Positions 43,492 through 50,758 of a stretch of 52,857 nt of DNA are shown in pieces. The notes under the pieces are model-generated. The model was given only the letters and a program-made list of their open reading frames with translations, ran no database searches and was not told where the DNA came from. Numbering within the stretch: the first letter of the stretch is position 1; the number at the start of each line of letters is the position of its first letter. Both the position numbers and the translations under genes were made by a program. This DNA is from Planctomyces sp. SH-PL62 (lineage in GTDB: Bacteria; Planctomycetota; Planctomycetia; Planctomycetales; Planctomycetaceae), in assembly GCA_945905295.1 (NCBI GenBank), contig CAMDPX010000018.1, forward strand, positions 1-52,857. Reading direction: 5' to 3'.

Positions 43492-44343
43492 TTATGCCGC
43501 TTTGCGTTGTTCACGCGTGTTGATCGACGGTGCGTTGCGGAAGACTTCGCGGCCGCGCCCCAACTTGCCGGCATTGGTCAGGTCGATGAAGTTCAGCAGC
43601 GTGTGCAGCTCGATCGAATGAATGTCTTCATTCTGTTGCGAGAAGAACTCACGCACTTCGGAAACGGTCTTGTGTTCGCGGAACAGCAGCTTGTAAGCGT
43701 GCCGGATGATCCCGATCGACGACTCGGACACACCGGCGCGCTTCATGCCGACGTTGTTCACGGTCTTGACCTCAAACTTGTCGCTGCCGGCGGCCATCAT
43801 AAACGGGGGCACGTCCACCGTGCAGCGGCAGCCGCCGCTGATGAACGCCATCGTCCCCACGGACGCGAAGTGATGCACCACCGTGTTGCCGGAAATGATG
43901 GCTCGGTCGTGAACATGGACGTGACCACCCAGCAGCACGCCGTTGACCAGCATCACGTTGTTGCCCAGACAACAATTGTGTGCGACATGTGCGTTTGACA
44001 TCAGCATGTTGTTGTGGCCGATGCGCGTGCCGTGGTCTTCCTTCTCGGCTCCGCGATTGACCGTCACCCCTTCGCGGAAGACGTTGTCGTCGCCGATCTC
44101 CAGCCAGGTCGCGGATTCTTGATAGCTGTAATCCTGCGGCTCGCCCCCGATGACGCAATTCGTGAAGAAGCGGTTCCGTTCGCCGATCGTCGTATGCCCG
44201 ATGACCGTGACGTTGTTGGCCAGGCAGCAGCCGTTGCCGATCTTCACATGCGGACCGATGACACAGAACGGACCGATCTCGATGTCGTCACCGAGTTCGG
44301 CATGAGGGTCCACGCAAGCAAGCGGGTGAATCGTGTTGGCCAT
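43492..44343 (-). CDS. lpxA: UDP-N-acetylglucosamine acyltransferase LpxA
   Basis: A 283-residue cytosolic left-handed beta-helix acyltransferase that starts lipid A synthesis by moving a hydroxyacyl chain from acyl-ACP onto UDP-GlcNAc (or its 3-amino derivative). Hexapeptide repeats fill residues 1-190 (IHPLACVDPHAELGDDIEIG, VGTMAFISGGCRCTVDVPPF). The catalytic His is in MSNAHVAHNC, and GGEPQDYSY and the C-terminal helical bundle are present. Length is slightly above the usual 260. It follows lpxC by 99 bases containing a REP doublet; the Gfo/Idh gene follows. No fabZ or lpxD is in the window. Confidence 0.96.
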   Translation of the reverse strand: MANTIHPLACVDPHAELGDDIEIGPFCVIGPHVKIGNGCCLANNVTVIGHTTIGERNRFFTNCVIGGEPQDYSYQESATWLEIGDDNVFREGVTVNRGAEKEDHGTRIGHNNMLMSNAHVAHNCCLGNNVMLVNGVLLGGHVHVHDRAIISGNTVVHHFASVGTMAFISGGCRCTVDVPPFMMAAGSDKFEVKTVNNVGMKRAGVSESSIGIIRHAYKLLFREHKTVSEVREFFSQQNEDIHSIELHTLLNFIDLTNAGKLGRGREVFRNAPSINTREQRKAA

Positions 44344-44359
44344 GTGACATCCTTGTCGT

Positions 44360-44424
44360 CGTAGCCTGACTCTCCGAGTCGGGCATTGTTTTCTAAAATG
44401 CCCGACTCGGAGAGTCAGGCTACG
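44360..44424. repeat. GTAG-foot REP doublet between lpxC and lpxA
   Basis: Perfect 28-base arms 44360-44387 and 44397-44424 with a nine-base loop. Each unit is GTAG plus a hairpin (CCTGACTC with GAGTCGGG, loop TCC, one T-G pair). It starts 17 bases upstream of the lpxA start codon. Confidence 0.93.
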
Positions 44425-44442
44425 GGCTTCTCGGACAGACTC

Positions 44443-45321
44443 TTAGACGGCTTCTGAACAAGTTGAGCTTTGATGGGTCAGTAGAATGTGGCGGACGAGG
44501 TCGTGATTGTGCCGGTGCCCGGAACGATACGCATTGAAATAACCGCGCAGGTCCGAGCCGATCAGAGCGAAGTCTCCCAGACAATCCAAAATTTTGTGCC
44601 GCACGGGTTCATCAGGAGTTCGCAGTTCGTTGTCGATGACATTGCCGCTCGCGTCGAACACGAGCAAATCTTGGGACGTCATCCGCAGTCCGTACCCGGC
44701 AGCCCGCAGCGCGGCGACTTCGGATTCCAAGACGAACGTGCGTGCGAAGGCGATGTCGCGGACGAATGTTTCAGGAGTGATCTCCGCCGTCAGATTCTGC
44801 GGCGGAATTGGCGAGCGGTCGCCGTAGTCCAGTTGATAAGTGATTGCGAGACCGCAGTGATTCATCGGTCGAGCAGAGACCTCGACGTCGGATTCGCCGG
44901 CGCTCACTTGGACCGGCATCCGTAACGAGATGACTTCGCGCAGAACGTCTTGTTCGACGCAGCCGGCTTCGATCAGCAATCGGCAGATCTCCAAGCACGA
45001 ACCGTCAAAGCCAGGGACTTCCGGGCCATTCAATTCGATCAGACAGTTGTCGATTTGCAGTCCGGCGAGGGCCGCCATGACGTGCTCAATCATTTCAACC
45101 TGCACGCCATCGCGAGCGATCGTCGTGCGCCGTTGACTGGAAGCGACATTCTCGATTCGAGCGGGAATCGGCGACGATCCCGCCACGTCGATTCGCTGAA
45201 ACGCGACCCCGTGATCCGCCGGAGCCGGAAGAAAACGCAGTCGGACGTCGGACCCTGTGAAGAGACCGACGCCCTGCGTTTCGACCGATTGCCGAAGAGT
45301 ACGTTGCGAGCGGAGCAGCAT
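44443..45321 (-). CDS. lpxC: UDP-3-O-acyl-N-acetylglucosamine deacetylase LpxC
   Basis: A 292-residue zinc deacetylase, the committed step of lipid A synthesis. Zinc ligands can be placed: His in MIEHVMAALAGL, His and Asp in PVRHKILDCLGDFAL. The catalytic Glu is in this first motif and the late His in SGHRHNHDLVRHIL. QRTLRQSVETQGVGLFTG is the normal start. Length is normal for a single-domain enzyme; planctomycete LpxC is sometimes fused to FabZ, which is not the case here. It follows the Skp-like gene by 20 bases, so the two should be co-transcribed. Confidence 0.96.
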   Translation of the reverse strand: MLLRSQRTLRQSVETQGVGLFTGSDVRLRFLPAPADHGVAFQRIDVAGSSPIPARIENVASSQRRTTIARDGVQVEMIEHVMAALAGLQIDNCLIELNGPEVPGFDGSCLEICRLLIEAGCVEQDVLREVISLRMPVQVSAGESDVEVSARPMNHCGLAITYQLDYGDRSPIPPQNLTAEITPETFVRDIAFARTFVLESEVAALRAAGYGLRMTSQDLLVFDASGNVIDNELRTPDEPVRHKILDCLGDFALIGSDLRGYFNAYRSGHRHNHDLVRHILLTHQSSTCSEAV

Positions 45322-45341
45322 GTCGCGGACTTTCGCGAGGA

Positions 45342-46043
45342 TCAGTTATCTTTTTTCTGATTGGCGATGCGTGGCGTGCCAGCCGCCGGGCCACCGGTCT
45401 GCTTCAGCGAGCGATCGTACGTCGAGTTCAGGTACTTGATGACGCCATCGGTCAAGTCGTCTTCCGGGCGGTGGTAGACGATGACGCGGTTCATCACCAA
45501 CTGCATCTTGTTCATGTCGTCGCCGTCGAACGTGTCCGAGTTAAACCGCATGACCATCGTGTAGCCAAACCTGTCCGCGAACCGGCCGACGACTTCCATC
45601 GCTTCCAGATAGACGGTCTTGAGCAGTTCGGCCTCTTTGCGGATCAGATCGCGCTGGGAGTTCTTGCGGAACGATTCGAATTCGCCCGCCATTTGCGTCT
45701 GTTTCTTTTCGAGCTGGATGAATTCCTGGCTGCCCGTTTTGAACTGCTTCATCTCTTCGATGATCTTCTGGATTTGGGCAGACTGTTTCTTGGCGCTCTC
45801 TTCGCTGACGGAGAACTCCGCCTTCCAGTCCTCTTTGAGCGCCTCGATCTTCTTGTATTCCTTGAAGACGCGGCCCATGTCGATGAGGGCAATCTTGTGC
45901 GGCGGATCGGCGGCGGGAGCGGCAGCCGCAGCAGCAGAGGTCGCCTTCTTAGTTCCGCCCGTCGCCGGGGTCTGCCCGTAGGCGTTGACGAACACGCTGG
46001 CCAAGCAGGCCAACACAGCAGATGAAATCAGAAGTTTTCTCAC
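45342..46043 (-). CDS. OmpH/Skp-family periplasmic chaperone
   Basis: A 233-residue exported protein. The start is a GTG at 46041-46043, supported by AAAGGAG ten bases before it; residues 1-23 (VRKLLISSAVLACLASVFVN) form the signal peptide, followed by an Ala/Pro-rich spacer. The Skp domain, about 50-190, begins KIALIDMGRVFKEYKKIEAL and is a long coiled coil with the usual EFESFRKNSQRDLIRKEAEL, ending in a strand (YTMVMRFNSD). Skp proteins hold outer-membrane proteins on their way to BAM, and genes of this family often precede lpx genes, as here. The tail (RSLKQTGGPAAGTP) is disordered. Confidence 0.92.
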   Translation of the reverse strand: MRKLLISSAVLACLASVFVNAYGQTPATGGTKKATSAAAAAAPAADPPHKIALIDMGRVFKEYKKIEALKEDWKAEFSVSEESAKKQSAQIQKIIEEMKQFKTGSQEFIQLEKKQTQMAGEFESFRKNSQRDLIRKEAELLKTVYLEAMEVVGRFADRFGYTMVMRFNSDTFDGDDMNKMQLVMNRVIVYHRPEDDLTDGVIKYLNSTYDRSLKQTGGPAAGTPRIANQKKDN

Positions 46044-46134
46044 GGCAAATGCACTCCTTTGCGGGCCGAGACGAATGATCGGGGTTGGTGATCCGAGATA
46101 CGCGGAAGCGGATTCGGTCACAGCTCTCGGTTGC

Positions 46135-46159
46135 GGATCGCGTTAAGCCAACGCGATCC
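46135..46159. terminator. Ten-base-pair hairpin upstream of Skp gene
   Basis: GGATCGCGTT and AACGCGATCC form a perfect ten-base stem with loop AAGCC. It lies about 60 bases after the Rieske gene stop and upstream of the Skp start. It could end Rieske transcription, but there is no U-run, so it may instead be a leader structure. Confidence 0.5.
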
Positions 46160-46218
46160 TGGCCAAGGGCGGCGTATTCTGCACACCTCCGGAATTGCGT
46201 CAATACGAGTCTGCGCGT

Positions 46219-46536
46219 CTACAAGCGGACGAACACGCCGCCTTCTTCGATCTTGACCTCAAACGATGTCTGACAGATGCGCGGATTCAAACAATGAGTT
46301 CCGTCGGCGATTTGAAACTGCCAGCCGTGCCACGGACAGGTGACGATTCCATCCTTGAACTTTCCTTTGGCGAGCGGGCCGCCTTGATGCGCACAAATTC
46401 CGTCGATCGCGTGAAACTCACCGTCGTCATTGAACAGCGCGACGATCCGACCGCCGACCGTGAATTCTTGGCCGCTCCCCGGCGGCACATCGTCCACTCC
46501 CGTGAGTACATACCATTTGGCGGCTTGGTCGGACAT
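46219..46536 (-). CDS. Small Rieske [2Fe-2S] ferredoxin-like protein
   Basis: A 105-residue soluble Rieske protein. The cluster ligands are in ICAHQGGPL (Cys-x-His) and TCPWHGWQF (Cys-x-x-His). Length and the lack of a membrane helix place it with NirD/BphF/CarAc-type ferredoxins that carry electrons to oxygenases or reductases, not with cytochrome bc1 Rieske subunits. The conserved ends WYVLTGVDDVPPG and VKIEEGGVFV are present. No oxygenase or reductase partner lies nearby, so the electron acceptor is unknown. It is the first minus-strand gene of this cluster; the divergent gap to 46794 is filled by the palindrome at 46601-46736. Confidence 0.93.
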   Translation of the reverse strand: MSDQAAKWYVLTGVDDVPPGSGQEFTVGGRIVALFNDDGEFHAIDGICAHQGGPLAKGKFKDGIVTCPWHGWQFQIADGTHCLNPRICQTSFEVKIEEGGVFVRL

Positions 46537-46600
46537 CAGATGATCCTCTGAGTTATCGGAAGCGAATCGCTGCGGCTATTCTTCGCCGCGTGCCAATCAA

Positions 46601-46736
46601 ATGACACAAACCCCACTGAGCTTGCCTCGGTGGACTTCGGGCCTCTGCACTACGCGAAGAATCAAGCGAGTTCACTCGTAGTAGTGCAAAAGCCCGATTC
46701 CACCGAGACAAGCTCGGTGGGGGTTGTGTTGTCATC
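46601..46736. repeat. Long imperfect palindrome at a divergent junction
   Basis: Left arm about 46601-46652, right arm about 46679-46736, about 85 percent complementary. Each arm contains its own hairpin, for example CCACCGAG with CTCGGTGG at 46702-46719. It lies between the divergent Rieske and MfnF-like genes and may carry or separate their promoters. Confidence 0.8.
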
Positions 46737-46793
46737 GCCTGTGAGCAGTATTGCGTGGCAGTGTCCTTCCTGCACTTAATGGTCTCAACCCTC

Positions 46794-47831
46794 ATGCAAG
46801 TCCTTGGTCTCGATATTGGCGGAGCGAACATCAAAGCGGCGACCGACACCGCCGAGGCGATCTCGGTCCCGTTGGAAATCTGGCGTTCGCCCGATCGGCT
46901 AGTCGATACGTTGGTGCCGATCATGGATCGCTTCTCAGCCGCCGAGATCTTAGCGGTTACGATGACCGCCGAGCTGGCCGACTGCTTCGCCACCAAAGCC
47001 GATGGCATCGACCGCGTGCTGAGAACCGTGGAAGTCGTCGCTGGGAAGCGGCCGATTCGCGTGTGGCAAACGTCGGGTGAGTTTGCTTCAACACAAGATG
47101 CGCGAGACGAATCGCGACTGGCGGCCGCGGCCAACTGGCACGCGCTCGCGACGTTCGTGGGCCGGCTGACTCCGCGCGGTTCGGCCATGCTGATCGACAT
47201 CGGCTCGACGACCACCGACCTGATTCCGTTGTTTGACGGGCTGCCAAATCCGACGGGGCGCACCGACATCGAACGATTGCAATCCGGCGAGCTGGTTTAT
47301 TGCGGAGTCCGCCGCACTCCGCTGTGTGCGCTGACAGAATGTGTGCCGCTGGGCGATGCGAGTTGCGCGGTCGCGGCCGAACTGTTCGCGACGATCTTTG
47401 ACGTTTATCTGTCGTTGGGCGACATCCCCGAGAACTCTGCCGACTGTCTGACGGCAAATGGCCGACCGGCCACGATCGCCGCCGCGCATGATCGGCTCGC
47501 GCGGTCGATCGGCGGAGACGTTTCGGAAATCTCGCTCGCCGAGACACACCGCATCGCGGAACACATTGCCGAGAAGCAACTCCGCCGGTTGTGCGACGCC
47601 GCGGAAGTCATCGCTGCGCGGATGCCCGGCCCGTGCGACAACGTGCTCATCTCCGGCAGCGGAGCCTTTCTGGCTCGGCGTGTCGCAGCCCACACGCCGC
47701 GACTACAAAACGCGACGATCACCGCGCTCCCGGAATTGTTCGGCCCAAGCGTCTCCGATGCGGCGTGTGCGTTCGCCGTCGCGAAGCTCGCGGCGGAACG
47801 CGAGCTGAAGTTCTTCGGCGCGTCACGCTGA
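46794..47831 (+). CDS. MfnF-like ASKHA protein (H4MPT-linked C1 family)
   Basis: A 345-residue protein of the hydantoinase/oxoprolinase-like ASKHA superfamily. Two phosphate-binding loops are visible: VLGLDIGGANIKAA at the start and MLIDIGSTTTDLIPLFDG near 145-165. The family was first noted with tetrahydromethanopterin-linked one-carbon genes in methylotrophs and planctomycetes; the archaeal member MfnF joins the furan and tyramine parts of methanofuran. A role in making a methanofuran-like cofactor is therefore likely by family, not proven here. No other C1 gene is in the window. The start MQVLGLDIGG (46794) is preferred; two further in-frame ATGs lie upstream, and none has a strong ribosome site. 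Confidence 0.85.
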   Translation: MQVLGLDIGGANIKAATDTAEAISVPLEIWRSPDRLVDTLVPIMDRFSAAEILAVTMTAELADCFATKADGIDRVLRTVEVVAGKRPIRVWQTSGEFASTQDARDESRLAAAANWHALATFVGRLTPRGSAMLIDIGSTTTDLIPLFDGLPNPTGRTDIERLQSGELVYCGVRRTPLCALTECVPLGDASCAVAAELFATIFDVYLSLGDIPENSADCLTANGRPATIAAAHDRLARSIGGDVSEISLAETHRIAEHIAEKQLRRLCDAAEVIAARMPGPCDNVLISGSGAFLARRVAAHTPRLQNATITALPELFGPSVSDAACAFAVAKLAAERELKFFGASR

Positions 47832-47868
47832 GCGAATGGGATGCCTGCGGAAACGCAGGGTGAAAGAC

Positions 47869-48408
47869 TCACGCTTGCGCGACGCGTGAGCGAGGGGATT
47901 TCGCTGCCGTTCCTCGCTTGCGCGTCGGGTTGGTGTTGCTAAACACCGCTCGCAATAACGCGGATGCTTGTCGCGTAATCCCAGGTTGAGAGCTTTCGCG
48001 CGGTCCCGCGACGTTCAGCACGCGAATCGAATTCGCGGTCAGCCAATCGTGGACCTGTTGCTCAATCGCGTGGTGCAGATCGACCACCAGGCAGGGACGT
48101 TGATAACGCTCGACGAACGTCTTGGTCAGCGCGGATCCGCCGCGCAATGGTCCGCGAGTGAGTATCAATGTGCCGTCCGAATCCTTGACGTTCAGGGCTG
48201 TCCGTTCGGCGTAGTTGGTGGTCGGCGATTCTTGCAGCGGGTACTTCGCGGGGATCGCGCCGTCTTCCGCGCGGCGCCCTTTCGGACACCAACCGCCGCA
48301 GGGGATGCTCAACTCCAAAGCCACATCCAAGGCCGCGCGATCCACGCCTGTCTGTCCGCCAGAGACGACCTTCTCCAGTCGCCATGCTGTGCCCGTCCCT
48401 GCTGCCAT
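47869..48408 (-). CDS. Putative molybdenum-carrier / SLOG-type nucleotide-binding protein
   Basis: A 179-residue cytosolic protein. VVSGGQTGVDRAALDVALEL followed by IPCGGWCPKGRRAEDG is the signature of the putative molybdenum carrier family (related to the LOG/YpsA Rossmann fold, where the Gly-rich start binds nucleotide). NYAERTALNVKDSDGTLIL and LVVDLHHAIEQQVHDWL complete the domain, which ends near residue 150. The last 24 residues (TNPTRKRGTAAKSPRSR) are encoded by an inverted repeat and look foreign; I recall the NPTRKRG tail from other planctomycete proteins. The start at 48406-48408 is chosen because the longer frame begins inside the repeat at 48426. Confidence 0.85.
   Translation of the reverse strand: MAAGTGTAWRLEKVVSGGQTGVDRAALDVALELSIPCGGWCPKGRRAEDGAIPAKYPLQESPTTNYAERTALNVKDSDGTLILTRGPLRGGSALTKTFVERYQRPCLVVDLHHAIEQQVHDWLTANSIRVLNVAGPRESSQPGITRQASALLRAVFSNTNPTRKRGTAAKSPRSRVAQA
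47873..47931. repeat. NPTRKRG-coding inverted repeat at a gene end
   Basis: Left part CGACGCGTGAGCGAGG (47880 on) pairs imperfectly with CCTCGCTTGCGCGTCG (47912-47927). The left unit is itself a hairpin (CTCACGC with GCGTGAG). It forms the last codons of the minus-strand gene and its 3' end. Confidence 0.7.
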
Positions 48409-48425
48409 CCCTGCGCTCCGAAAAA

Positions 48426-48479
48426 GGGGTCGGGAGTCTTTTTCATGCCGCACTGATGTGAGTGAAACCATCCGACCCC
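48426..48479. repeat. Decayed GGGGTCGGGAGTC-family element
   Basis: A full left arm (about 26 bases, identical to that at 24743) is followed by a shortened right arm that keeps only CCGACCCC. It lies between the dCTP deaminase stop and the SLOG-like gene start. The copy shows that half-elements persist after the palindrome is lost. Confidence 0.88.
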
Positions 48480-48492
48480 GTGGCGCCCACGG

Positions 48493-49059
48493 CTACTCGG
48501 CCTCTCGGCCGAACGCCAGCCGCAACTGGGGGTCTTTCTGAGCCTGCCATTCCTTGAACAACATGCTGGGCTGGATGTCGCTGTTGTTTTGGTATTTGTC
48601 GCTGTGGTACTCGGTGATGTCACCCACGATCTGGTGATAGAAGATCTGACAGATCGGCACGCCCGGATAAATTCGGACGGGCTGAATCGCGTACATCTCC
48701 AGCGTCCAATAGCCGCAGAAGCCGACGTCGCCGAAGCCGGCGGTCACATGCACGAACAAGCCCAGTCGGCCGACCGAACTGCGGCCTTCCAGCATCGGCA
48801 CCAGATTGTGCGTCTCGGTCCGCTCCATCGTGCGTGCCAGGTAAAGCTGATTCGGATTCAGGACGAAGCCATCTTCGGGCATCGTGTAGCGACGAAAGCG
48901 ATTTGGCCGCCGCATGTCGAGCACGATCTCTTCGTAGACCAAGAGCTCGTTGTGCAGGCGCAGGTTGTAGCTGTTCGCGTTGAGCAACCGTTCGTCGAAC
49001 GGCTCAATCACGATATTGTCGCCAAGCTGGGCTTTGATCTCGTTGCCGGAGAGGATCAT
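48493..49059 (-). CDS. dcd: dCTP deaminase
   Basis: A 188-residue trimeric enzyme that deaminates dCTP to dUTP in thymidine nucleotide supply. The start MILSGNEIKAQLGDNIVIEP is the family start; the frame open upstream crosses the A+T-rich inverted repeat and is rejected. Family blocks: NANSYNLRL, EGRSSVGRLGLFVHVTAGFG (ribose and phosphate binding), DVGFCGYWTLEM with the catalytic Glu in TLE, and PGVPICQIFYH. The C-terminal YQNNSDIQPSMLFKEW closes over the nucleotide. Whether it also has dUTPase activity, as in bifunctional relatives, cannot be told. It is downstream of the chemosensory genes and a hairpin. Confidence 0.95.
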   Translation of the reverse strand: MILSGNEIKAQLGDNIVIEPFDERLLNANSYNLRLHNELLVYEEIVLDMRRPNRFRRYTMPEDGFVLNPNQLYLARTMERTETHNLVPMLEGRSSVGRLGLFVHVTAGFGDVGFCGYWTLEMYAIQPVRIYPGVPICQIFYHQIVGDITEYHSDKYQNNSDIQPSMLFKEWQAQKDPQLRLAFGREAE

Positions 49060-49150
49060 CGGAAGGCCCGGGGGCTGAGAAGGACGTGATCGCTGACAAC
49101 GGCGGGAAGGTAGAGGGTCGCGCGGTGGGAGGCAAACGAGCGGTTGGGGG

Positions 49151-49274
49151 GGAATTGAAAATTGAAAATTGAAAATTTGAAATTGCAAATTGGGGACGGC
49201 AGGACGGCTTTCACCATCGTGATTTCACCGGCCATTGCCTTCCATTTTTCAATTTCAAATTTTCAATTTTCAAT
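49151..49274. repeat. AATTGAAAATTG-type inverted repeat
   Basis: The left arm at 49151-49191 and right arm at 49246-49274 are tandem TTGAAAA-like units in inverted orientation around a G+C-richer centre. It fills the gap between the 73-residue gene and dcd and resembles the element at 22754. Confidence 0.85.
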
Positions 49275-49495
49275 CAGGTCTTACTGTTCCCAATCGGTCC
49301 AAGCGCCTTGATCTCCTTGATCTCCACGTTGCGGCCGCCGACGCTGTACCGCAATTCGACTTCCTGTTGAAGCTGACCCAGATCGACTCCGTCGGTCAGA
49401 AACACGCACTCTTTGCGAGTGCTGTGGTTCGGGCTATCCGATCCAGCCAGGAAACTGACCAACCACGCGTGAACTTCGGCCCCTTTGCCCTTCAT
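49274..49495 (-). CDS. Small conserved hypothetical protein
   Basis: A 73-residue protein without a recognised domain (MKGKGAEVHAWLVSFLAGSD, then CVFLTDGVDLGQLQQEVELR). Codon use and the even spread of hydrophobic residues look like a real protein, and it is followed directly by a repeat element, like other real genes here. It lies 36 bases after cheW on the same strand, so it may belong to the chemosensory operon. Function unknown. Confidence 0.65.
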   Translation of the reverse strand: MKGKGAEVHAWLVSFLAGSDSPNHSTRKECVFLTDGVDLGQLQQEVELRYSVGGRNVEIKEIKALGPIGNSKT

Positions 49496-49531
49496 GATTT
49501 CAGTCCTTCCAACAACGAGGTTTGTTGACCT

Positions 49532-50548
49532 TCATGCTCCCAGCGACTGCGGCCGCGCGAGCTGTGACAAGTTTGGCACCACCAACACTTCCGAGTCTGA
49601 TTGAAACGTTCCCAAGATCGCAGCCGAGTCGAGCCCTGTCGGCGTCGGACAGGGCTGATGCGGCAAGGGCAGGCGTCTGGCCCTCATCGCCTGCGACGTC
49701 AACAACGCGATGAACTCATGGCCTTGGCGGACGATCATCATTCGCGAGGTCGTCGCCGCGTCGATCACGCCCAAGCTCCGGCTCAACTGAAGAACCGGCA
49801 ACGGCTGTTCGCGCCACATGACAAACCCGGCGACGTGAGACGGAGCCAGCGGAACAGGAATGATCGGCAGCGGTTCCAGAATCTCCACGACCTGTGCGAC
49901 GCTCAAGCCGCACAACAATTCGTGTCCATCGACGCGCGTGTTCGCCAGCGGGAAGAGCACGATCCGCTCCGAGGGAGTCCCACCACTCTTGGCGAGCGGG
50001 GCGGCGTCAGCCCCCCGGTTCATGGAATGCTCAGCACCAATCGAAGTCACCGGGGGGCTGACGCCGCCCCGCTCGCCAGAGCACGTTGGTGTCAGCGGCA
50101 CCGCGTGGCGATGCAATCGTTCTGGCGACAGCACCAAGTTCATTGAGTCGGTCTGTCCTGACTGACGGAACAGCATCACCGATTGGAAGAGTTGCCGTGC
50201 GGGATCATTCAGCAGTTCTGGACATGCCCGGACATGCTCGGCGGGAATCGACAGCACGTGCGAAACCGAGTCCACCAAAAATCCTTGCGGGCCGAGGCTC
50301 GTCTTCACGACCACGGCCTGCTGACGCGATTCCATCTCGGACGAAACGCGATTCAAGCAATCGCCCAGACGGAAGGCCGGTATGTCCTGTTCGCCCGGCG
50401 CAGAAATCCAACCGACCGGATCACCCGGAGAGGACTTGGCTGACCACAGCAGCGACGACGCAGGGCACACGCTGGCCACCGACGACATCTCGAAGCCATA
50501 CGCTTCGTCGCCCAGACGGCAGCGGAGAAGTCCGATTGATTGAGACAT
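49532..50548 (-). CDS. Double CheW-domain coupling protein
   Basis: A 338-residue cytosolic protein with two CheW-like SH3-type domains. The first, about 5-150, includes YGFEMSSVASVCP and QGFLVDSVSHVL; the second, about 190-335, includes GLSVAQVVEILEPLPIIPVP and PLPVLQLSRSL. CheW proteins link receptors to CheA. The linker at about 157-186 (GERGGVSPPV ... NRGADAAPLA) is encoded by the 87-base palindrome at 49992, 29 codons inserted in frame exactly between domains. It lies downstream of the CheA hybrid, likely in one operon for a non-flagellar or alternative chemosensory pathway; no receptor gene is in the window. Confidence 0.9.
   Translation of the reverse strand: MSQSIGLLRCRLGDEAYGFEMSSVASVCPASSLLWSAKSSPGDPVGWISAPGEQDIPAFRLGDCLNRVSSEMESRQQAVVVKTSLGPQGFLVDSVSHVLSIPAEHVRACPELLNDPARQLFQSVMLFRQSGQTDSMNLVLSPERLHRHAVPLTPTCSGERGGVSPPVTSIGAEHSMNRGADAAPLAKSGGTPSERIVLFPLANTRVDGHELLCGLSVAQVVEILEPLPIIPVPLAPSHVAGFVMWREQPLPVLQLSRSLGVIDAATTSRMMIVRQGHEFIALLTSQAMRARRLPLPHQPCPTPTGLDSAAILGTFQSDSEVLVVPNLSQLARPQSLGA
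49992..50078. repeat. GGCGAG-family palindrome inside cheW-like gene
   Basis: Arms 49992-50020 and 50050-50078 are perfect 29-base reverse complements with a 29-base loop, 87 bases in all (29 codons). It is translated on the minus strand as GERGGVSPPV ... NRGADAAPLA, the same phase as the 19679 copy. Confidence 0.95.
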
Positions 50549-50554
50549 GGGAAT

Positions 50555-50758
50555 TCAGACAGAAATGGGATTGGAGAAATCCGTACCGCGACCGTCAGCG
50601 AGCGGTCCGCGCGGGCCGCTCCCTAACGGTCGCGGTACGGCTAATGTCCGAGAGTATTCGCCGCTCAACGCTTGGCGAGTGCCCTGTTCGCTCAGCGCGG
50701 CGACTTCACCGGTGACGAAAAACCACACGGCGGCAAATCTGTTTCGAGCTGGTTTCAT
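50555..50758 (-). CDS. Doubtful small ORF between CheA and CheW genes
   Basis: A 67-residue frame whose ATG overlaps the CheA stop by four bases (ATGA). The first 40 residues (MKPARNRFAAVWFFVTGEVA...) look weakly protein-like; the last third is the palindrome at 50581-50640 read through (PRPLGSGPRGPLADGRGT). No family is recognised and the ribosome site is weak. It may be a real short coupled gene trimmed by a repeat, or chance. Confidence 0.25.
   Translation of the reverse strand: MKPARNRFAAVWFFVTGEVAALSEQGTRQALSGEYSRTLAVPRPLGSGPRGPLADGRGTDFSNPISV
50581..50640. repeat. Compact palindrome upstream of cheW-like gene
   Basis: Outer arms CCGTACCGCGACCGT (50581-50595) and ACGGTCGCGGTACGG (50626-50640) enclose a second symmetric core around GAGCGGTCCGCG and CGGGCCGCTCC. 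Each half can also fold alone (CGCGACCG with CGGTCCGCG). It lies 33 bases before the cheW-like start. Confidence 0.88.

Noticed and set aside
49060-49188. 43-residue N-terminal extension of dCTP deaminase (FQIFNFQF-type)
   Set aside because: It is only the A+T-rich inverted repeat read through; the family starts at MILSGNEIK.
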